NCBI GenBank assembly: GCA_016186825.1
Contig: JACPKW010000007.1
Location: forward strand, 1-55,735
Direction of reading: 5' to 3'
DNA: 55,735 nt
From: Candidatus Giovannonibacteria bacterium
GTDB lineage: Bacteria > Patescibacteriota > Minisyncoccia > JACPKW01 > UBA11713
Part shown: positions 31,592 through 40,346 of the stretch, piece after piece
Layout of the letters: each line of letters begins with the position of its first letter
Position numbering within the stretch: the stretch's first letter is position 1
Position numbers and translations under genes: made by a program
Notes under the pieces: model-generated
What the model saw: only the letters and a program-made list of their open reading frames with translations
Databases searched by the model: none
What the model was told of the DNA's origin: nothing

Positions 31592-32908
31592 TTATCCTCT
31601 CAATAATTCGATCGCTTTCTTAACGCGCCGGAGCGATTCCTCTTTTCCCAAAATTTCAGAAATTTCAAAGGGGCCCGGGGAAGACTCCTTGCCTGAAAGA
31701 GCTGCACGAAAAGGCCATAAGAGCTCTCCCCTATCTTTGAATTCTTTGGCGTGTTCAAGAAATATTTTTTCCAGATATTCTTTTGTGAAATTTGCATCAT
31801 CAATCGATTCTATAATATTGTTCGAAATTTCAAGAGATTTGTTAATCTCGGCGTTTGTCATTTTCTTCCATTTAAGCAGCTCGGGATTGTATTTGGGTTC
31901 GACATTAAACATAAAAAATATTTTCGGAAGTTCGGAAAATGTGGTTAAGCGAGGCTTTTCAAGCTCTAGTATTTTGAGAACTCTTTCTTTATTAAACTCC
32001 ACTCCGCCAATTTTGAAGCTTTGGTCTTTCTCTCCATATTCCTTAACTCGTTCAAATAAGGTTTCTACCGGCATTCTTTTAATATATTCTCTATTTATCC
32101 AGTCTAATTTTGTCATGTCAAAAATAGCTCCGGACTTCTGCACATGCTCAAGTCTGAATTCGTTTGTAAGTTCTTCTAAAGAAAAAAGTTCCTTGTCGGA
32201 TTTGCTCGGATGCCAGCCTAAAAGAGCCACAAAATTTATAATCGCTTCTTTTAGATATCCTTTATGCAAAAAATCGTAAACGGACATTTCGCCTTCTCTT
32301 TTGGAAAGTTTTGCGCGATTTTTGTCCAGCAGGAGGGGTAGGTGCGCATATCTTGGTATTTCCCAGTCGAACGCTCGGTGGAGCGCTGCATATTTAGGCA
32401 TAGATGATATAAATTCTTCGCCGCGGATAACGTGAGTAATAGCCATATCATGATCGTCTACTAAATGAGCCAGATTGTAAGTCGGGTAGCCATCCGATTT
32501 TAGAATAACGAAATCTTCCTGAAGTTTGTTTTCTATTTTGATCTCCCCGCGGATTATGTCCTCAAACACAGTCGCGCCGTCTTTTATCATTTTAAAGCGA
32601 ACCGCATCTCCGTCCTTATACGCTGCCCCTTTATTGATCAGTTCTTGAGTGCATTCCCTGTATCTGTCTAAATTTTCTGATTGCCTAATCGGGCCTTTGT
32701 CAAAGTAGAGTCCAAATGTTTTTAAAGTCTCGATAATATTTTCTTCAGCTCCATCGACTGTGCGGGCTCGATCCGTATCTTCAATTCGCAAAATAAATTC
32801 TCCGCTATTTTGTTTAGCGAAAAGATAATTATAAAGAGCGGTCCTAAGACCGCCCAGATGAAGAAATCCAGTTGGGCTTGGGGCAAATCTTGTTTTAATT
32901 TCATGCAT
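31592..32908 (-). CDS. gltX: Glutamyl-tRNA synthetase
   Basis: Class I synthetase for Glu. The start RFAPSPTGFLHLGGLRTALYN has the HIGH-equivalent HLGG; KLSKREGEMSVYDF carries the KMSKS loop. 438 residues, slightly shorter than the usual 460-490, with the anticodon-binding helical domain at the C-terminus. Because no GlnRS is in the window, a non-discriminating enzyme feeding GatCAB is possible but not shown. ATG 32908 overlaps the end of murG by 8 bases. The cognate tRNA-Glu(CTC) is at 15051. Confidence 0.95.
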   Translation of the reverse strand: MHEIKTRFAPSPTGFLHLGGLRTALYNYLFAKQNSGEFILRIEDTDRARTVDGAEENIIETLKTFGLYFDKGPIRQSENLDRYRECTQELINKGAAYKDGDAVRFKMIKDGATVFEDIIRGEIKIENKLQEDFVILKSDGYPTYNLAHLVDDHDMAITHVIRGEEFISSMPKYAALHRAFDWEIPRYAHLPLLLDKNRAKLSKREGEMSVYDFLHKGYLKEAIINFVALLGWHPSKSDKELFSLEELTNEFRLEHVQKSGAIFDMTKLDWINREYIKRMPVETLFERVKEYGEKDQSFKIGGVEFNKERVLKILELEKPRLTTFSELPKIFFMFNVEPKYNPELLKWKKMTNAEINKSLEISNNIIESIDDANFTKEYLEKIFLEHAKEFKDRGELLWPFRAALSGKESSPGPFEISEILGKEESLRRVKKAIELLRG

Positions 32909-34028
32909 GCTCGAGGGCTAGTTTTACAATTTCTATCGCAATTTTATCCGCAGCGTCTATTTTCGAAAAAGTTTGCGCGACTTGCGACATGCCCTTTAAC
33001 CTGTCGAGGTTAACCGCAAGTTTTCGGATTTCAGAAATCAAAATGTGCGGGGACAAATTTTGTTCTTCAATTACAATCGCCGCACCGGAGCGCGCGTAGT
33101 TATAGGCATTTTCACGCTGATGGTTTTCGGCGGAGTTTGATAGCGGAACTAATATTGCCGGTTTTGCCCAAGCAGAGATCTCAAAAATCATGCCCGCACT
33201 TGCGCGCGCAACGACAATCAACGCCGCTTTTGAGGCGTTTCTTAATTCGCCTTCGGAAAGAAAAGGAAGCGCATGAAAGCGTTTTGCAAATCTTTCATTT
33301 TCGAGGATGAGTTTTGCCCTTCCGCGTATTTCATTGATGTTGTTTCGTCCAGTTTGCAGAATAATCTGATAATCTTTGATCAATTCGGAAAGCGAATCCA
33401 AAATTATATCATTTATTTTCTGCGCTCCCTGTGAGGCTCCCAAAACCAAAATAACAGGTATTCCCGCCTCCAAGTCAAAGACGGTTTGCGCTTCGTCGAT
33501 ATTACCGCCAAGCACTTGTTTTCTGATGGGATTGCCTGTAAGCGCGGTTTTTGATTCGGGAAAAAATTTAAGGCTAGACGCAAATGAGATAGAAATTCTT
33601 TTCGCAAAATGTGAGGCCCAAAGGCCTGTTTTGCCTGGAATTGTGTCGGAAATGTGGATTACGACCGGAATCCTGAAAAATTTTGCCGCAAAAAGAGTCG
33701 GAAAACTTGCGTAACCTCCGTTCGAAAAAATGACATCGGGGAAATTCATATAAACTATAAGAAGCGTTTTTATCAAACCCCACCCAGTTTTAAAAAAATC
33801 AAAAAAATTGGAGAACGAAAAATATCTCCGTATTTTTCCGGCAGGGATTTTTAAAAATCCAATTTGCTCTTCGCGGAGCATTTCAGGGTCAAATGGATCA
33901 TCAGAAATGAATTTTAAATTCATTTCAACAATGCGTTCGCGTTCCGCGATTTCTTTCAGTGCGCGCGCAACCGCAATCAGAGGGTAAAAATGCCCCCCAG
34001 TTCCTCCGCCTGCCAAAAGTATTTTCAT
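32901..34028 (-). CDS. murG: UDP-GlcNAc--lipid I transferase MurG
   Basis: Membrane-associated GT-B glycosyltransferase that makes lipid II. It has the N-terminal LLAGGGTGGHFYPLIAVA (GGTGGH loop), GGYASFPTLFAAKF, the UDP-GlcNAc site LVLGASQGAQKIND and the C-terminal VPLSNSAENHQRENA. 375 residues, normal. The ATG at 34028 lies within CTAACGGG-ATG, part of an inverted repeat that can pair either with a near or a far arm; the start codon would be in the stem. ftsW lies upstream after a 132-base gap. Confidence 0.95.
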   Translation of the reverse strand: MKILLAGGGTGGHFYPLIAVARALKEIAERERIVEMNLKFISDDPFDPEMLREEQIGFLKIPAGKIRRYFSFSNFFDFFKTGWGLIKTLLIVYMNFPDVIFSNGGYASFPTLFAAKFFRIPVVIHISDTIPGKTGLWASHFAKRISISFASSLKFFPESKTALTGNPIRKQVLGGNIDEAQTVFDLEAGIPVILVLGASQGAQKINDIILDSLSELIKDYQIILQTGRNNINEIRGRAKLILENERFAKRFHALPFLSEGELRNASKAALIVVARASAGMIFEISAWAKPAILVPLSNSAENHQRENAYNYARSGAAIVIEEQNLSPHILISEIRKLAVNLDRLKGMSQVAQTFSKIDAADKIAIEIVKLALEHA

Positions 34029-34143
34029 CCCGTTAGAGGCAGATCGCGACGGGACTCGCTTTCTGCTTGATTTTAACTTTTATAAACATTTTGTTTTTTT
34101 TAATTAATTTAAATGTTTTAACTCTAACGGGATTCATCCGATA
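34027..34143. repeat. CTAACGGG inverted repeat in the murG leader
   Basis: ATCCCGTTAGAG (34027-34038) and CTCTAACGGGAT (34132-34143) are perfect 12-base inverted repeats, one touching the murG start codon and the other just after ftsW. A nearer ACGGGA (34049-34054) can pair with TCCCGT (34028-34033) instead. The loop between is AT-rich. The CTAACGGG core recurs at 40303 and 52992-53100. Confidence 0.8.
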
Positions 34144-34160
34144 AAGTTTTAAATGCTTAA

Positions 34161-35249
34161 CTAAATTTTTCGTGTCTTAGAGATATTTAAAAGAATTCCA
34201 ACTTCGGCAAGCGTGATTGCTAAGGCGCTTCCTCCCTGTGATACAAACGAAAGGGGAATTCCTGTGAGCGGTATTAAGCCTGTGAGCGCGGCTATATTGA
34301 TAAAAGATTGGAACAGAATAAGTATAACAATTCCTGTGGCTGACAGTCTAGAAAATGAATCTTCTGACCAAGCCGCAATAGAAAGCCCTCGCCATGCAAA
34401 TGCAAGGAAAATGATAATTATTGACAGACTTCCAATAAAACCAAATTCTTCGCTAGCAACCGAGAAAATTGAATCACCTACTGGTTCAGGCAAATATTGA
34501 AACTTCTGCATGCTCATTCCGAAACCGCGGCCAAATAAGCCTCCCGAGCCAATAGCTATTAGCGACTGGCGCAGCTGGTATCCCGAGCCCTGCGGGTCGT
34601 GCTCTGGATTCATGAATACGAGGATGCGTTCCATTCGATAAGGTTCAAGGCGTACCAAAATATAAAAGGATGCAATGCATATCAAAAATAAAACAAGGAC
34701 ATGTTTTTTGTTCCCGCCCGCAATCAGGAAGAGTAAGAGACCGGATAAAACCAAAACGCCAAGAGTCCCTAGATCCGGCTGCAATATAAGCAAAATAGCG
34801 CTCAAACCCGTAATAAAAAGGAAAGGCAAGAAACCATATTTAAAAGTCGGCAAAGCCTTTGATTTTGACGATAGCCACGCCGCTAAATATAAAATATATC
34901 CGAATTTTAGAAGTTCGGATGGCTGAAAGTTGATGGGCCCGAGCACAATCCAGCGCGTCGCACCGGCGTATTTGAAAGAAATTTGCGGAATAAAAACAGC
35001 GGCAGTGAGTAAAATCCCAAAAATAAAAATTAAAAGAGAGAAACGTTTAAGTTTTTTGTAACTTGTGCGCGCAAAAAAAATCAAAGCCGCGAGTCCCACC
35101 AAGCCTCCGCTAAGAAACTGCCTCAAAAAATAATAATAAGAAGGAAGCTCTTTTTTGGTTGTGAGTCCGATTGAAGCTGAAGTGAGAATAAAAAAACCCA
35201 TCAGCACGAGCGCTATTGTAAGCCATTTCAAAACCGGGTCCGCGCGCAT
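34161..35249 (-). CDS. ftsW: SEDS glycosyltransferase FtsW
   Basis: Polymerises lipid II at the septum together with FtsI. Ten or so membrane helices, with the SEDS motifs ILQPDLGTLGVL, GDSIFSVASEEFGFIGS and the C-terminal PLTGIPLSFVSQGGSALA. 362 residues, without a long N-terminal extension. Its place between murD and murG argues for FtsW over RodA; rodA itself is not in the window although mrdA is. It starts 2 bases after murD. Confidence 0.92.
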   Translation of the reverse strand: MRADPVLKWLTIALVLMGFFILTSASIGLTTKKELPSYYYFLRQFLSGGLVGLAALIFFARTSYKKLKRFSLLIFIFGILLTAAVFIPQISFKYAGATRWIVLGPINFQPSELLKFGYILYLAAWLSSKSKALPTFKYGFLPFLFITGLSAILLILQPDLGTLGVLVLSGLLLFLIAGGNKKHVLVLFLICIASFYILVRLEPYRMERILVFMNPEHDPQGSGYQLRQSLIAIGSGGLFGRGFGMSMQKFQYLPEPVGDSIFSVASEEFGFIGSLSIIIIFLAFAWRGLSIAAWSEDSFSRLSATGIVILILFQSFINIAALTGLIPLTGIPLSFVSQGGSALAITLAEVGILLNISKTRKI

Positions 35250-35251
35250 AG

Positions 35252-36553
35252 TTAAAGGCGCCTGACTAATTTTTTAAAAATATCGCCGCGCTCCTCATAG
35301 CTTTTAAACTGATCAAAACTCGCAGTCGCCGGTGCAAGCAAGACAGCGTCACCGGGTATGGCTTTTTTATGCGCGATCAGGATTGCTGATTTTAAATCGA
35401 CTGCCGTCTTATATTTATTCGCACCTAACTGCTTTAATTTTTTAGCTATTTCATTTTTTGATTTTCCGAATAAAACAGCGTAACTGACATCGTTCTCTAA
35501 AAGCCTCTTAGCGAGTGGCGTCATGTCGAGGTTTTTATTAAGTCCGCCTGCAAGAACTATTTTCCTACCATTTATTGCGTCTATGCCGGCAATTGCTGAT
35601 TTAACATTGGTGGCTTTGGAATCATCATAATATTTTACGCCTTTGATATTCTTTACGAATTCAATTCTGTGCGGGAGCCCTCTGAATTGCTTAACAGTAT
35701 TTCTGATTATTGTTGGTTTTACAGCGCACGAAATTGCCGCAAGGGTTGCCGCCATAATATTTTTTTGGTCGTGCTTCCCAACGAGTTTTATTTCAAAAAG
35801 CGGGATGACCTTTTTATTTTTATAAATTATCCAGCCGTTTTTTGTGAAAATCGAGGACGGATGTGATATAGAATATCCGAGTTTTTTTGCCCGAGACAAG
35901 CGCGCGATTTTTTTGGAGTATTTATTATCGGCTGCATAAATTAGAGTATCAGAATTATGCTGGTAGAGCGCAATGTTAGCTTTTGCGTTCAAATACTCCG
36001 CAAAATTTTTATGCATATTGAGATGTTCCTCGTAGATATCCAGAAGAATTGCGACCTCGGGAGATTTTTTTAAATCTTGGAGCTGAAAACTTGAGAGCTC
36101 CATCACTGTAATCGAATTTTTTTTGAGCCTATTTAGAATAGAAAGCGCGTTTATGCCAATATTTCCGCAAAGATAGGCATCTTTGCCGGCATTTCTTAAA
36201 ATTTTATATAGCAGGGTCGCCGCCGTGGTTTTACCTGCTGAACCGGTAATCCCAATCACAGCCCCTTTTTTCAATTCGAAAAATAGTTTTGAGAGGCTCG
36301 ATAATTTATTTTTTAAGCCACTGAATTCGGGGGAATTATAAGGAACGCCGGGACTACGAAAAATTATATCAAACCGTTCCAGATTTTTAAGATAAGCGGG
36401 CCCAAGAACGGCTGCTGCTCCGTTTGGAATTTTTAAATCCCTTTTTCTATCTAAAATGGTGAAGTTGTGTCCACCGCTTTTTTTTAGAAAATTAAAAAGC
36501 GCCTGCCCTTCAAGTCCAAACCCGATAATGGCGACTTCTTTTCTATGCATCAT
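35252..36553 (-). CDS. murD: UDP-MurNAc-L-alanine--D-glutamate ligase MurD
   Basis: Adds D-Glu to UDP-MurNAc-L-Ala. The N-terminal Rossmann part (VAIIGFGLEGQALFNFL), the P-loop IGITGSAGKTTAATLL (about 112-127), ILLDIYEEHLNMHKNFAEYLNAK in the central domain and FRGLPHRIEFVKNIKGVKYYDDSKATN (core YDDSKATN) in the C-terminal domain identify MurD. 433 residues, normal. The ATG overlaps the stop of the upstream amidohydrolase by four bases (ATGA), so the two are translationally coupled. Confidence 0.94.
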   Translation of the reverse strand: MMHRKEVAIIGFGLEGQALFNFLKKSGGHNFTILDRKRDLKIPNGAAAVLGPAYLKNLERFDIIFRSPGVPYNSPEFSGLKNKLSSLSKLFFELKKGAVIGITGSAGKTTAATLLYKILRNAGKDAYLCGNIGINALSILNRLKKNSITVMELSSFQLQDLKKSPEVAILLDIYEEHLNMHKNFAEYLNAKANIALYQHNSDTLIYAADNKYSKKIARLSRAKKLGYSISHPSSIFTKNGWIIYKNKKVIPLFEIKLVGKHDQKNIMAATLAAISCAVKPTIIRNTVKQFRGLPHRIEFVKNIKGVKYYDDSKATNVKSAIAGIDAINGRKIVLAGGLNKNLDMTPLAKRLLENDVSYAVLFGKSKNEIAKKLKQLGANKYKTAVDLKSAILIAHKKAIPGDAVLLAPATASFDQFKSYEERGDIFKKLVRRL

Positions 36554-38118
36554 TTCTTTCTCAAAACTCTTCCTGAAAAGCCGGCGAAATTTCCGTTTGA
36601 GTAAGCAACCTCGCCGTTTATAAGGACGTGATCTATTCCATTAGGCGCTGCGTAGGGATTGCTGTAATCAGACCGACTTCCTATTTTTTCAGGCGAAAAA
36701 ATTGTAATGTCCGCAAAAAAATCTCTTTCTATTTTGCCACGGTCATTAATGCCCATGATTTTTGCGGGCAATTCAGTAATTTTTTGAAGCATTGGGCCCC
36801 ATTCTAAAATCTTCGATGATTTAGAAAACATCTCAAGAGCTTTCGGATAAGTCCCAAAGGAACGGGGATGCGGCAAATTATATGTCGGCTTGGGAGTCGA
36901 ATTATATCCCACTCCGTCAGAAGATACGGCCGCATAATCTTTCGCGGCAAGCTCTCGAATATGCTCTTCTGAAATGACTTCGCTAAAAATGGAAACGTTC
37001 AATTCGTTTATTTCCAAAAGCTCGAGAATAAATTCTTCGGGCGAGATGCCAGAACTCTCACTTAGCAGTTTGACTGTTTTCCCGATGGGAGTTTGATCGC
37101 GCAGAGTTGACGCAATTGTAATTCTGTCATAGTGGAGGGTTAGGGATTTAAGATAAGAAATTGCTTCCTCGCGAGCAGGCGGACTTTTCAGGCTCGAGAT
37201 GATTTTAGCTCTCGAGCCTTCAACGATCCACGGCGGAAGGAGGCTATATAATTCTGAACCGGTCCTCGTATATGGAAAAAAATCTAGGGTAAGATATTGG
37301 CCTGCATCACGCGCGTTTTCAATCAAGCTAAGCGCATCATGAAAAAACGGCCACGAATTTTTTCCGAGCACTTTGAAGTGCGAAAAATGCGTTCTGAAGC
37401 CCGCTCCCCTCTCGAGCTGGATTAGCTGAACGATGGCAGGTAAAATGTTTTTTCCTTCATCTTTGATGTGATGTTTGGCAAGGGCGGCATTATCTTTAAC
37501 GATATTGAAAAGAGACGCAAGTTCGCGCTCGTCTGATGGGCGGCCGTGCGCCGCGCCTAAGTTCGTTGAAATTCCCCAGGCGCCTTCCTTTAGGGATTCA
37601 TCCAAGAGAATTTTCATTTCTTTTATTTCTTCTTCGTTTGCTTTTCTTGCTTCATTGCCAACAATTCCCCGCCTTAGCGTGCCGTGCCCGATTAATGTTC
37701 CATAATTTACTCCGAGCGGATGTTTTTCGAGTTCATCAAGAAATTCAGAAATGCGGCGCCAATTGAAATTTATTTCCTTGACATCCACCCATTTTTGGAT
37801 GCCTTCGATGTCTTCAATTTTAATAAGCGGAGCAAGCGATGCTCCGCAGTTTCCGCCAAGAACTGTCGTAATGCCTTGGGCGAGAAAACTTTCCTGTTCG
37901 GGATAGTTAAATAACGTCCAATGAGTATCGGAGTGCGAAGTTAAATCAATAAAGCCCGGCGAAACAAATTTTCCGGTTGCGTCAATAACCAATTCGGCAT
38001 TATCACGGGAAAGATCACCGATCTTAGAAATTTTATCATTTTTCAATCCGACATCTACGCGTTCGAGCGCCTTTCCCTGCAAAACCATCCCGCCTTTGAT
38101 TAAAATCGAGTATGCCAT
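36550..38118 (-). CDS. N-acyl-D-amino-acid deacylase-like amidohydrolase
   Basis: Metal-dependent hydrolase of the urease superfamily. From ATG 38118 (522 residues): ILIKGGMVLQGKALERVDVGL strand start, SPGFIDLTSHSD with an H-x-D metal motif, TTVLGGNCGASLAPL (the GNCGxS loop of D-aminoacylases), and a C-terminal DITIFSPEKI return strand with NGIDHVLINGEVA. D-aminoacylases release D-amino acids from N-acyl forms. It lies between mraY and murD in the peptidoglycan operon, and its stop overlaps murD's start, so recycling of D-amino acid-containing wall fragments is a fair guess. A dihydroorotase-like substrate cannot be ruled out. Confidence 0.82.
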   Translation of the reverse strand: MAYSILIKGGMVLQGKALERVDVGLKNDKISKIGDLSRDNAELVIDATGKFVSPGFIDLTSHSDTHWTLFNYPEQESFLAQGITTVLGGNCGASLAPLIKIEDIEGIQKWVDVKEINFNWRRISEFLDELEKHPLGVNYGTLIGHGTLRRGIVGNEARKANEEEIKEMKILLDESLKEGAWGISTNLGAAHGRPSDERELASLFNIVKDNAALAKHHIKDEGKNILPAIVQLIQLERGAGFRTHFSHFKVLGKNSWPFFHDALSLIENARDAGQYLTLDFFPYTRTGSELYSLLPPWIVEGSRAKIISSLKSPPAREEAISYLKSLTLHYDRITIASTLRDQTPIGKTVKLLSESSGISPEEFILELLEINELNVSIFSEVISEEHIRELAAKDYAAVSSDGVGYNSTPKPTYNLPHPRSFGTYPKALEMFSKSSKILEWGPMLQKITELPAKIMGINDRGKIERDFFADITIFSPEKIGSRSDYSNPYAAPNGIDHVLINGEVAYSNGNFAGFSGRVLRKK

Positions 38119-38126
38119 ACAGCTCA

Positions 38127-38153
38127 ATTATAAAATACAAATTGAGGCGACAA
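38127..38153 (-). promoter_or_regulatory. Promoter of the D-aminoacylase-murD unit
   Basis: Minus-strand TATAAT (38132-38127) with TTGTCG (38153-38148) 15 bases upstream. Eight bases separate the -10 from the ATG at 38118, again a nearly leaderless arrangement. It lies in the 63-base gap after mraY. Confidence 0.5.
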
Positions 38154-38181
38154 AAGGAGTCTCGCGCCAAAACTGCGGCGT

Positions 38182-39234
38182 CTATGCGCCCAAAAGGGCA
38201 ATGACCATTCCCACAATAGCGGAGACTGCCGCAAGGACCCAGGCGCGCATTACAACTTTATAAGCGGGCCAGCCTTTTGCTTCAAAATGATGATGCAGGG
38301 GGGCAACCAAAAAAACTTTTCGTCCAAAAAATTTTTTAGAAAAAAGCTGGATGATGTCTGATCCCGCATCAAGGACCAAAGGAAGGGCAATGATCGGCAG
38401 CACCAACACCGCATTTGTTAAGAAAGCGATCACGGTAAGCGCCGCAGTCAGTCCGAGCATTCCGGTTTCTCCCATATAAAAACGCGCTGGCGGAATGTTA
38501 AACCAGAGAAAAGCGCCGATCGCTCCCGCAATCACTGCTGAAAATGCCGCAAGATCGATTTGATTTTGGAAGAATGCGATGCCGGCATAAGCCGCAAAAA
38601 TTGACGCCATTACTCCTCCCGCGAGGCCGTCTAAGCCGTCGATTACACCGCCCGAAAAAGTCGCAAGCATCACAATTACGAAAAAGGACGGAAATAATAA
38701 TCCCAATTCGTATTCGCCGAAAAATGGAACATGAACGGCGGAAACATCGAGTTTTACATAAAACCACCAGGCTCCTACAGCCGCGATTAAAATCACGAGC
38801 ATTACTCTCCCCAAAAAGCTCATTCCGCCCGCAATATATTTTCCCCGGCCGCTAACCTGCATTAAATCGTCTGCCAAACCCACAAGTGCGGCGGCAACAA
38901 GCGTGAAGAGCGGAAGCCATGTCTGCGAACGAGAAAGAAAATTCAATTTATCGAATAACGCCCCGTCCAATAGCGAAATAATCCAGAATAAAATTGTAAT
39001 TGCGAGCGGCACCGCCCAAACAAGAATACCTCCCATCCGTGGAACTTTGACCTCCCGCTCCTTGTGCAGCTCATGAAAAATCGGCGTAGCGGAGCCGTCG
39101 GGAGAATGCGTGCGAGCGTCTTTGCGCCACAGCTGATGTTTGTATAAATAATGCGTAAGGAGCGGAGTTACCAAAACGCCGATTGCAAAAGCAAAAGCGG
39201 AAAGCCCGAAAACTTTTAAGACATCCAGATTCAT
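38182..39234 (-). CDS. mraY: Phospho-MurNAc-pentapeptide transferase MraY
   Basis: Integral membrane enzyme that makes lipid I from UDP-MurNAc-pentapeptide and undecaprenyl phosphate. About ten membrane helices; motifs VPRMGGILVW, GLADDLMQVSGRGKY (catalytic Asp pair), GGVIDGLDGLAGG (catalytic Asp with NLTDGLDGLA replaced by VIDGLDGLA), FMGETGMLG-like YMGETGMLGL, and LVAPLHHHFEAKGW (the His-rich HHHxE loop, intact). 350 residues. First gene of the minus-strand peptidoglycan operon. Confidence 0.94.
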   Translation of the reverse strand: MNLDVLKVFGLSAFAFAIGVLVTPLLTHYLYKHQLWRKDARTHSPDGSATPIFHELHKEREVKVPRMGGILVWAVPLAITILFWIISLLDGALFDKLNFLSRSQTWLPLFTLVAAALVGLADDLMQVSGRGKYIAGGMSFLGRVMLVILIAAVGAWWFYVKLDVSAVHVPFFGEYELGLLFPSFFVIVMLATFSGGVIDGLDGLAGGVMASIFAAYAGIAFFQNQIDLAAFSAVIAGAIGAFLWFNIPPARFYMGETGMLGLTAALTVIAFLTNAVLVLPIIALPLVLDAGSDIIQLFSKKFFGRKVFLVAPLHHHFEAKGWPAYKVVMRAWVLAAVSAIVGMVIALLGA

Positions 39235-39264
39235 GAATTAAGACTGATTATTTTTTGCTCGAGC

Positions 39265-40302
39265 TTATCTGTTAGTTCCATGAATGCCTAAAAACATTAT
39301 TTGTCCCGCAGAATCAACAATGAATGAAGAAATATTTCCTCCTACTGGAATGCGCCTCGCGCTCCAGGTAAGGCCTCTGTCTTCGGAAAGATAAACTTGG
39401 TTCCCCGCGCCCACTAAGAGAGTTGATGAACTTGCAGGGTTAGAAGCAATAGCTGTTACGGGCAGAGCTTCCGGCGGAAGCGTGATTGTCAAGTCTTTCC
39501 AAGTCGCGCCTTTGTCTTGCGATTTTAATATTCCGAAGTTCGATCCGTGGTACAAAACTCCCGAGCGTGTCTCATAGAACAAAACTTTAGGAACTTCTGT
39601 TCCAAAAAAATCGCGAAGTCCTTCCGTCAAATCCGTCCAGTCCCGCCCGCCGTTGGTTGATTTAAAAATGGAGCCCTGTCCGTCCGCAACCCAAATTTCA
39701 GCCGGATTAACCTCGTTAACTTCCAAAAGAATCAGACCTTCACTGAAACGTGCAAGCGTTAGCCATCTTGATCCTCCGTCGTTTGATTCATATAGTCCTC
39801 CGTCAGAACCAATCACGCGAATTGTTCTTTTATCTCGCGATATCCAGCCTTTGAAGAAAGCAAAGCTTTGAAGCGGGGTTTGGAGAAGCTCACGTCGCTC
39901 GGTTCCTCGCGATTCGATAATTCTTCCGAAGTTTCTGTAAAAAACAGAAGCAATGAGATTATCGATGCCCGCTGGCTCCAGAATATCCAAAACGCGCGAA
40001 GTCTCCCCTAGGCTTAACGGATATTGGTCCCAAACATCCCCGATTATTTTTCCTCGGTATAGGCCGTTTGCTTCAGTCCCCGCAAGAATATACTCCTCAT
40101 TTTCTCCTCCCCAGGCGAGTTTTGAAATTTCTCCTCCCGGAAAGCTTTGAATGTTTTCCCATGTTTGGCCTCCGTCTTCACTTCGATACAATGAATTACC
40201 AACTATTTGTTGAGTTGCCTGACGCCCCACGAGGACCGGATAAAGCGTTCCGATTACAACAAGCGCAACAATAATTAAAAATATTATTATGACGACTTTC
40301 AT
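39265..40302 (-). CDS. BNR/Asp-box beta-propeller protein (YCF48-like), membrane anchored
   Basis: 345 residues with an N-terminal membrane anchor (VVIIIFLIIVALVVIGTLY) and at least five Asp-box repeats of the form S-x-D-G-G-x-T-W: SEDGGQTW, SNDGGSRW, STNGGRDW, SQDKGATW, SEDRGLTW. Asp-box repeats fold into a beta-propeller as in sialidases and the photosystem assembly factor Ycf48; no catalytic sialidase residues are evident. Probably an extracytoplasmic scaffold. ATG 40302 directly follows TTTCTAACGGG, the element also seen before murG and the 52986 gene. It lies 31 bases before mraY and might be co-transcribed with it. Confidence 0.78.
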   Translation of the reverse strand: MKVVIIIFLIIVALVVIGTLYPVLVGRQATQQIVGNSLYRSEDGGQTWENIQSFPGGEISKLAWGGENEEYILAGTEANGLYRGKIIGDVWDQYPLSLGETSRVLDILEPAGIDNLIASVFYRNFGRIIESRGTERRELLQTPLQSFAFFKGWISRDKRTIRVIGSDGGLYESNDGGSRWLTLARFSEGLILLEVNEVNPAEIWVADGQGSIFKSTNGGRDWTDLTEGLRDFFGTEVPKVLFYETRSGVLYHGSNFGILKSQDKGATWKDLTITLPPEALPVTAIASNPASSSTLLVGAGNQVYLSEDRGLTWSARRIPVGGNISSFIVDSAGQIMFLGIHGTNR

Positions 40303-40317
40303 CCCGTTAGAAATAGG
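40300..40317 (-). repeat. CTAACGGG element at the start of the BNR gene
   Basis: Minus-strand CCTATTTCTAACGGGATG includes the start codon. CATCC (about 40320-40316) just upstream can pair with GGATG, which again puts the AUG in a stem. No second long arm is nearby, unlike the copies at 34027 and 52992. Confidence 0.6.
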
Positions 40318-40346
40318 ATGCGGATAATCAAAATCATGGCTCTATT

